A stretch of DNA of 64,000 nucleotides from Emergomyces orientalis (taxonomy: Eukaryota; Ascomycota; Eurotiomycetes; Onygenales; Ajellomycetaceae): NCBI GenBank assembly GCA_002110485.1, contig MOWL01000067.1, positions 3,782,001-3,846,000 of the forward strand. Reading direction: 5' to 3'. The notes beneath the pieces are model-generated. The model saw nothing but the letters and a program-made list of their open reading frames with translations. It made no database searches and was not told the DNA's origin. Numbering within the stretch: the stretch's first letter is position 1; the number at the start of each line of letters is the position of its first letter. Both the position numbers and the translations under genes were made by a program. Positions 57,664 to 64,000 of the stretch are shown here, one piece after another.

Positions 57664-58296
57664 ATGTCATATCAATCACAGATCCCGTCGGTCACATTGG
57701 TAGGCATGCATGTTTCAACTCCCTTTTGCCCCCTTGAGCTAACCGCAAGGATGAAAAAGCAAGATCTCCATGAATTCAGGGCCCGCCATTTCCTCCAAAG
57801 TAACAATGAATCAGTGCAATCCTTGATGCTGCCGGTAACGGATGACGAACAACTAGATGATGGTGGCCTGGGATACTATCCGGATGGTGCTAAGCGGACC
57901 CTTACAGACCAGCAGATCGAAATATTTCGGCACAGCGAGATCCAAAAGTTGCAGCGCGCGAAGAGGTGGAAAGAGATGGCTGACAGAGATCAAGCCGATG
58001 GCGAATATGCAGCTAACGAAACTCGAGAATCTTTAACTGATGCTGACCAGTTGGAAGCGCAAGGAGGTGGACAGGGTTCAGTAAAACATGAGGAAAACGG
58101 CTTCCAAGGCACCGAAAATTCCCTTAACGACATGGACAAAAGGTCAACGGAAGGAATCATAATGCAGGATGGGAATAACATTGCTGAAAGCCCTCCGGGG
58201 TATGGCGCCCAGGGAACGACCTCCGAACATTCTCAGAAACCTGCTTCGCCCAGTACGAATCCCTTTGGCCGCCGCTTGGTTAGCTACGACGATTAA
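57664..58296 (+). CDS. DUF3807-like conserved fungal protein
   Basis: I read exons 57664-57699 and 57760-58296, giving 190 residues; keeping the 60-nt intron gives 210 residues in the same frame. Splicing yields SVTLQDLHEFRARHFLQS, which fits the family better than the unspliced insertion. The donor is GTAGGC, a GAGCTAACC branch site lies 17 nt before the acceptor, and the acceptor is AAAAAG. The core GLGYYPDGAKRTLTDQQIEIF, then RHSEIQKLQRAKRWKE, is the conserved part of DUF3807 as I remember it. The C-terminal half is acidic and disordered, ending NPFGRRLVSYDD. No biochemical function is known to me. Confidence 0.7.
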   Translation: MSYQSQIPSVTLVGMHVSTPFCPLELTARMKKQDLHEFRARHFLQSNNESVQSLMLPVTDDEQLDDGGLGYYPDGAKRTLTDQQIEIFRHSEIQKLQRAKRWKEMADRDQADGEYAANETRESLTDADQLEAQGGGQGSVKHEENGFQGTENSLNDMDKRSTEGIIMQDGNNIAESPPGYGAQGTTSEHSQKPASPSTNPFGRRLVSYDD

Positions 58297-59571
58297 GCTC
58301 AACCATGGTCCACTGGTTCACAACCATGACAAACCATCAAAGGCGGAACTGAATAGCGAAACACCGCAAGGTTCTGTTTCAACGGGGATATTTCACCAGA
58401 GCAAGCCAACTGAACCTCGGGACTTTGATACTCCCTATTACCTGCGGCATCATTTCCTATCGTACGTACATACATACCCTTCACCAATGAACAACAATCC
58501 CAATGATGAAAATCTTCGTATCGTCATCCTTAGTCGTATGCCAGATTCATCCTATCTTTCCCTTCTGTCCTTTTTTAGGAACGAAGCTCGAGGGATGGAT
58601 TGGCCAGGACGAATACATAAATCTTCTCTCTGATGTTGACGAACAGTCCTGAAGCTGCTGCGTCACTTGAAACTTTGTGCAATATGCTGACCAAATTTTG
58701 TTCAGGTTCTACCTCTTTGTATTAAAGTTGTGTTGAACGACTGGTAACGTCGGCAAGAACACTAGAGGTCCGAGCCAACTGACTCTTCAGCCCAATTTGC
58801 TGAACCTTATCGGAATATGTACCGCAATGAGAAAGCAGAGGGCAGGAGAGGCCATTGATGATGAACGACATATATATATATATATATCCATCGAAACAGC
58901 CACTTGGGATGGGTTGATTTCAAAATGTTGCCGAGCTCTGGCAGAATGCAGAAATAACAGGGTCCATGGACACCTGGTAACCGTGCTTGACGAATCTTTG
59001 TTATACTTCCAAATGTGCAAAGTTATGCCATTTGCGGAGGTGTTTGAACCCATAATAAAAATTTCAATTGCTTGCTATCTGGCTTGCGGAGGTCTAATTC
59101 AGGTACATATTCAACCAAGCACCTTCTTCATCTTGGCTGCGGGAATAGTCGCATACACAAAACAATATGAGAAGCAGAGAGGCGGCGTTGCCGTTGCATG
59201 TAAATGCCTGGTTCTTGATATCTGCGTCGCAGCTAGCACCTCGTTCCGATATATTGAAATGAGAAACTGATGGAGATTATCCTCAACCCATGAGCATCTA
59301 GAAGACTCCCGTTCAACAACTACCAATTGCAGCAAAGGTCGCGCGTGGTGTTCGTGCTGCGCATTGATGGCCAGTCGTGTACGAGGGATAGAGGAGCGTT
59401 GTGGAGTAGCTTGAAAAAGAAGGCAATATTGAGATGTAGGAAATAATTTTCAAGGGTTGCAATACAGATCTTGAGCTCCTGTGTGCAAGTGACTGATGGA
59501 ATCGCGATGAAAGAGGGGGATGTTGACGCGGATACTTTCGAAATCTCGTGGAGGTGCCCTCATCGAACTAT
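58297..59571. other. Intergenic region with unsupported ORFs
   Basis: About 1.3 kb. A 157-codon plus ORF at 58797-59270 runs through an AT dinucleotide microsatellite (translated as IYIYI), so it is probably fortuitous although it has hydrophobic stretches. Another ORF (58169-58633) starts inside the DUF3807-like gene in another frame. Confidence 0.45.
58870..58887 (+). repeat. (AT)n dinucleotide microsatellite
   Basis: Nine AT units in gene-poor sequence. Confidence 0.9.
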
Positions 59572-59811
59572 CTAACCCGAATCCGCTTTATTTGCTTTGG
59601 TGTCCACTTCGCCGTTTTTCCGGGAAAGATTATCCAGCTCTAATACCACTGGGTCTTTCACACTCGTGGCATTTGTACCAGCCTGTGCTACTCTCGACGG
59701 AATATAAGGTCCAGCTTCCAGCCACCAAGCTGTGTACCCCGGCTTATCATCCCCATGGGATCTTTCCAGAATGTCCTTTAAACTAGCTGGAGACTGCTGT
59801 TTGTTTTCCAT
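59572..59811 (-). CDS. Possible small hypothetical protein (79 aa)
   Basis: A minus-strand ORF starting MENKQQSPASLKDIL, hydrophilic, containing GYTAWWLEAGPYIPS and a Lys-rich end. Upstream, donor GTGAGT (near 59867), a CCTACTAACGAG branch site and acceptor CCATAG just before the ATG look like a real intron. The sequence before that donor is open in the joined frame (KKSHENVRRVIVP), so the true protein may start further upstream; I could not find an ATG for it. No family recognised. Confidence 0.4.
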   Translation of the reverse strand: MENKQQSPASLKDILERSHGDDKPGYTAWWLEAGPYIPSRVAQAGTNATSVKDPVVLELDNLSRKNGEVDTKANKADSG

Positions 59812-61971
59812 CCTATGGCTCGTTAGTAGGTGCTGTTGCCATTCCTTGAATACTGGTGGGACTCACTTGGGACGATTACACGCCGAACGTTCTCGTGACT
59901 TTTCTTGCTGAGAGCACCACAAATGGTTAGATAGCAGACCTTCGATAGGGGTAAAAGCGATTATTTTCCTGTGAGTTTGAGACTTGTCGAGGAACTGCTA
60001 ATCGCTGGCGGGGGGAGCGAGACCGGTGGGTTTTGTTGTGTTCGATATTCGCGTCCAAAACAGGTCGCTGCCCTCCTTTTTAAGTATACTAGGGTTGGAT
60101 ATTGGCGAATCAACCAACAACAAATACAGTTCCATGCCTAAAGGCGATTGGATAACTTGAGTCAGTCACCGCCAGTTAAGCCTCAATGTATTTACCATCT
60201 GAATCGACACTTGAGAGTCTGGATGTCCTCAACTATCACGCTTCTGTCCCGCAAGAATATGCATGATTTGTGGCCGGTGGTTACAGACGCCATAACCAAC
60301 CTCCTTCCTAGGGAAGGGCGTCAAAATAATCCAAATCGACTCTCAATTCGGCCAGTTTTTTTTCGGTTGCCGATTCGTTAGGGCGGATAGAGTTTTCGTC
60401 GACGACAGCCCCGGTTGTGCTTGTCCAGTTTCTCAATAATCGAGGACAAGAAAGTGAGCTGTTCGAAACTGTAGCTATGGCTACTAGGCATCTTTCGTCA
60501 GCAGGGATCTCTAGCTCTTGGTTTAATGCTGTATTTTTTGGTGGATTTTGCTCATTGGAGGCATTAATTTTAGGCTGAGCGCTGGCGGTGTACGGTCCAT
60601 CCAAATGCGCGTGTACAATCAACCCAAATACGCCCGGCCCCGAGACCGGGGTGTTGTTTTTGAAGACGGACGTTACGCCAATTTGGAAAAGCAAATGGAA
60701 TGGAGTGGGGTGTGGAAAGAGAAGCAAAGGAGTGGGAAGGCGGGAAAACTAAAACGGGGATAATCAAAACCATATGCATACTCAGCTGTCCCAGAATGCA
60801 GGAAACACCACGTTTCACTCTGCTCTACTTCGACTTCCCTTTCGTTGAACAGACCCTTACAAGTTCTTCGGCAGGATGATAGTTTTGACCCGTTGCAGGG
60901 CTGCCCGTTGTTATGAAAATTTATCATTGCCGCCTTTTTGACCACATCTGCGGATATGCATCCGGTTATTCCTCCTATGAGTGAAACATGATTGGTCAAT
61001 TCTGCTATCCAGGGGCCTGTCTCTCTTTGGCCCTCGATGACAATGCAATGTCTTCTAACCATTGGACCGTGAATCCCCGAGCTCGCAAGTTGGACCTGCA
61101 CCCCTTGAAGCTTTCACAATTTTCAAAAATTATCTCACCCTCATATCTACTGAAATTCCATGTCGGTTATTTTACTGATTTGCTTGGATGTTTCAGCTGT
61201 GAGTGAATTCCAGGTCACCCTCATAATTTCTTTTTTCCCCGACCTCCGTTTCCTCTTTTGGGGTGCAGCATGCCAATCCAGGGCGACACAACAAGCCCAC
61301 CACTCCCCAAGTTAAGCCGCTTATTGTTAACCATCTATTTCTTAACCTCGCCGGCGGATGAAAATTTCTTCAACCAAAGGTATTCTCTCCATACTGAGCC
61401 GTGATCAGACGGCAAAGGCTGTGCCACACAAACTCGCCCGCTAGCGTTTTAGGCGCATACAACTCAATCCATGTCAACAAGTCTTGGAGTCTTCCTGATT
61501 GCTTGCAGAGTTTTCTATTTCGAACTTACGTCCACACAGCAAATGGATTGGGTAATTAAACCGAAGGTTGGGGGGAAGAAAAAATGAAAATTAAAATACG
61601 GTTATTTTTATCTTTATTTTTATTTTTCTGATACAGAATTTTCAAATTACAACAAGAGTAAATTATAGTAGTTGAAGAAACAAAAGAAACACCAGTCATC
61701 CAGCCCCAATACATGACACCGTTCTCAAGATTGGCTCGCAGCCACCAAACGATAGTCATTCCTGCATATATGTCGCTCTTCATTTCTAGGCATTGTCCCA
61801 TGCGCAACCGTCTAGAGGGCTTGGACCTAGTGATTTACCCTTGTGAGTTGCTCATTCCACACTATCATCAATGGAGTTCTCATCGCTAGGCACTGAATTG
61901 GTAGTAGAATTGGCGATATCATCATTGCCGTTTACCTGATGGTTCGATATGCTCCCCCGGCGCCTCCCAGA
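59812..61971. other. Gene-poor stretch with possible decayed minus-strand coding sequence
   Basis: About 2.2 kb. Two minus-strand open stretches, near 61062-60770 (starting MVRRHCIVIEGQRETGPW) and 60600-60308 (ending RVDLDYFDALP), look mildly protein-like but I could not join them with convincing splice sites or assign a family. A relic or a multi-exon gene with missed exons are both possible. Confidence 0.4.
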
Positions 61972-62763
61972 CTAGGGTGTATTTTGAATACCATTAGGTT
62001 GAATCCCGTTAGGAGCAGTAGGCTGACCCGAGCGACCGTTGCCGCTGCCCCGGCCATTCGGCGTGTTTCTAAGCCTTTGGCCCCGACCCTCGTGTCGGGA
62101 CATATTTCGAGCGGTGACAGGCTGGGATCCGTCCACAAAATCAGGTCTACTCGAGCCATCGTTTCCGTTCGCCTGGTCGTTATGTGTGTGTCTCGGCTGC
62201 AGCTGTCGAGTCTCGGGCCGGGGCACGGCGCTGTTAGGATGTAATTCGTTTGGAGCTGCACGTTCATCTAAGCTATCGTGGCTGGCTGGGTTCCCTGGAA
62301 CCGGGGAGCCACTCCTAACTGTCGTCACCCCGTTCCTCTCTCCCTCCTGCGTACTCTCATAACCACGCAAATCCAGTTCCAAGGGAAGCCCAACCGAGTA
62401 AGGCGTGAGGATATCTCGTGGAAAATCTACGTTCGCTAGGCGTAAGTTAGTTTTGGAAATCCTTGAAACGATATTGCTCGCGTGAATTATGGATTGATAC
62501 ATACCAGTAAATGCCCTCTCCTCTGCGAGCCCCCCAATCTCCACCAGATAATCGTCCATTATATGTGGGAGTCCGATTCCGAACCCCTGGTCCTCAGGGT
62601 CCGGTGTAGCTGTATTGCTAGGATGTGTTAGCCTTTGCTCACTCTGAATTTAACACTACTCGGCTTACCTTCGAACCTGTGGAATCTCCGTGGAATCGCA
62701 GGTGGCTCCACCGCTAGAGGAACTACTACGGGAACCTCCCCGGGTACGTATGGGTTGTGGCAT
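61972..62763 (-). CDS. Unrecognised spliced gene, 220-residue hydrophilic protein
   Basis: Exons 62763-62669, 62617-62505 and 62426-61972 give 220 residues with a continuous frame and good splice signals (GTAAGC..CTAG, GTATGT..GTAG). The start MPQPIRTRGGSRSSSSSGG is basic and Ser-rich. A more ordered central part reads DPEDQGFGIGLPHIMDDYL, then EIGGLAEERAFTDFPRDIL and TPYSVGLPLELDLRGYE. The C-terminal half is rich in Asn, Gly, Pro and Arg, with GNGRSGQ and NGIQPNGIQN repeats, resembling disordered RNA-associated tails. The second intron is 78 nt without in-frame stop, so retention adds 26 residues. I do not recognise the family and assign no function. Confidence 0.6.
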
Positions 62764-64000
62764 ATTTGCTTCTGTTCTAGGAAATCGCTGCGAATAATGA
62801 GAAGCGCCAGGTCAAATCGAAACAGTTGGTAATTATTGAGAATGCTCTGCTACGAAGAGAAGTTTTCGTATATGCGACTTCCCTCCTTTTATAGGTTGGA
62901 AAGGGTGCAGGTGTCCTACACTACGGTGATCGACACGGGCACCTCGACATTAAAAAATCCTAGCCCAATCCTACCATTAAAGATACGTTGAATATTGGAA
63001 CCAAAGTGAGGCAACCAGCACCAGTTGGCTACTGACATGAAAGCCTCCCCGCCCCCCCCCCCCCCCGGAGTTTGTGTTTTTGGATAATGATACAATTGGT
63101 GCCAGAAATGGATTCTGTCACAAGTCTTAGATTCGCCCACGCCAGTATGTCGTTAGCTTTGGCTGCCTTCTCTCACTTCCAAATGCTCTGTTCGTTTTCT
63201 CCTTCAAATAAATCGTTCAATCCTCCTGTTGACAGTGATAACGGCCTTGCGTCTACATCGTCCGGTAGTGCAGTCTCCAAAACCATTGACTCACAGGAGA
63301 ATTCGCGAGGCCAGTTCTGTCTTCGCTAGGATGTCCAATGATAGCCACCACAAAAATGGCATCCTGACCTTCGCTAGAAGGGATTTGCGTTGGGAAACGC
63401 CGGTAGGACACCTTCCAGCTGGGGTATGTTTTTATTTTCCCACTAGCAGACATCCTCTTGCTCCTTTTGACTTTCTTCTTTTTTTCTTCCTTCATATTTT
63501 CCCGCATGTTTGACCTCTGCCATCGAGAAACCAAACCGCCTTTACCTGAGCTCAAACATGAGATATAAGTTACAAGCAAAGGCACGATTATTATACTATA
63601 AGGGAAAAGAGGGCTACATATCAATTATCGGAAAATTCGCAGGAGATTTCTATTTACCCCCCTCTTAGCGGCTGGCACTCTATAAGCAAAAAGTGGGACC
63701 TTTCACTCCGCATTTTAGTACCTCAGCTGTCTCCATACGTATCCGACCAGGGATAAAATTTCAATACTCAGTAAGAAGTCGGCGGCTTTGGTAGACTGTT
63801 TGCTTGAACGCCGTAGCGCGGATTATGTTGGCAGAACATTATTTTTGAAACCATGACTGCAAATTGACTTTGATGGTGAATTTGAACTTGTGATGATGAC
63901 TTAAACTTGTGATGAGTTGATGCTAAATCATCCTAACTTCTCTTCTACCAGTATTATACTGATGTTTTAACTACAACATTTAAAGCATTTGAATGGTGGA
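62764..64000. other. Right-end gene-poor region
   Basis: About 1.2 kb. It begins with the promoter of the unrecognised minus-strand gene. ORFs at 63072-63329 (+) and 63253-63624 (-) overlap each other on opposite strands and lack family features. The end is AT-rich with a duplicated AACTTGTGATGA near 63887-63914. Confidence 0.45.
63052..63066 (+). repeat. Poly-C tract
   Basis: Fifteen consecutive C, similar in length to the tract in the SPC2 intron. Length is likely unreliable. Confidence 0.9.

Noticed and set aside
58169..58633. 154-codon plus-strand ORF
   Set aside because: Begins inside the DUF3807-like coding sequence in another frame and contains no recognisable domain.
58797..59270. 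157-codon plus-strand ORF with hydrophobic stretches
   Set aside because: Runs through an AT microsatellite, no splice or family support; probably fortuitous.

Overview
The window is nuclear DNA of a filamentous ascomycete. I infer Eurotiomycetes, probably Onygenales. The evidence is short introns (about 50 to 120 nt) with GT..AG ends and CTAAC-type branch sites, proteins closest to Aspergillus/Onygenales families, long AT-rich intergenic gaps, and many microsatellites and poly-C runs. No tRNA, rRNA, transposon or CRISPR array was recognised. All exon boundaries were worked out by eye from frame, splice signals and protein family, without transcripts.

Layout. 0-10 kb: EMC3 (truncated at the left edge) is head-to-head with SPC2, both ER membrane-protein biogenesis genes. 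The minus-strand genes MTD1 (cytosolic one-carbon metabolism), ATP1 (F1-ATPase alpha) and MPO1 (2-hydroxy fatty acid dioxygenase) follow. 11-24.5 kb: RPB7, an NTF2-like protein with a repeat-bearing tail, a Zn2Cys6 transcription factor and a mitochondrial-looking two-RRM protein. 25-38 kb: a plus-strand peroxisome/redox block of PEX5 (PTS1 receptor), a 2-hydroxyacyl-CoA lyase ending in SKL (a PTS1 cargo), ERO1 (ending in HDEL after its last intron is removed) and PEX13. 38.6-41.5 kb: an 846-residue Arf-like GTPase whose long C-terminal part carries three copies of a repeat I cannot assign to a known family. 43.8-53.6 kb: ATG6/Beclin, the CENP-A chaperone SCM3, a mitochondrial cysteine synthase-like protein (MCY1), an NDUFAF7/MidA-like methyltransferase and a short Pal1-family protein. 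55-64 kb: USB1, a DUF3807-like gene, one unrecognised spliced gene and several doubtful small ORFs in gene-poor sequence.

How genes work together. PEX5 and PEX13 are import-machine components, and the SKL-ended lyase is a predicted client. All three have the hexamer CCTCGG (the FarA/FarB fatty-acid response element of Aspergillus) upstream. MPO1 (ER) and the lyase (peroxisome) are two known ways of shortening 2-hydroxy fatty acids by one carbon. EMC3/SPC2 and MCY1/NDUFAF7-like are divergent pairs with compartment-matched products. The strongest candidate for something undescribed is the Arf-like triple-repeat protein. Other notable points are a start codon split by an intron (RRM gene), a 10-nt terminal coding exon (RPB7), a possible 9-nt microexon (transcription factor) and intron-dependent exposure of HDEL (ERO1).
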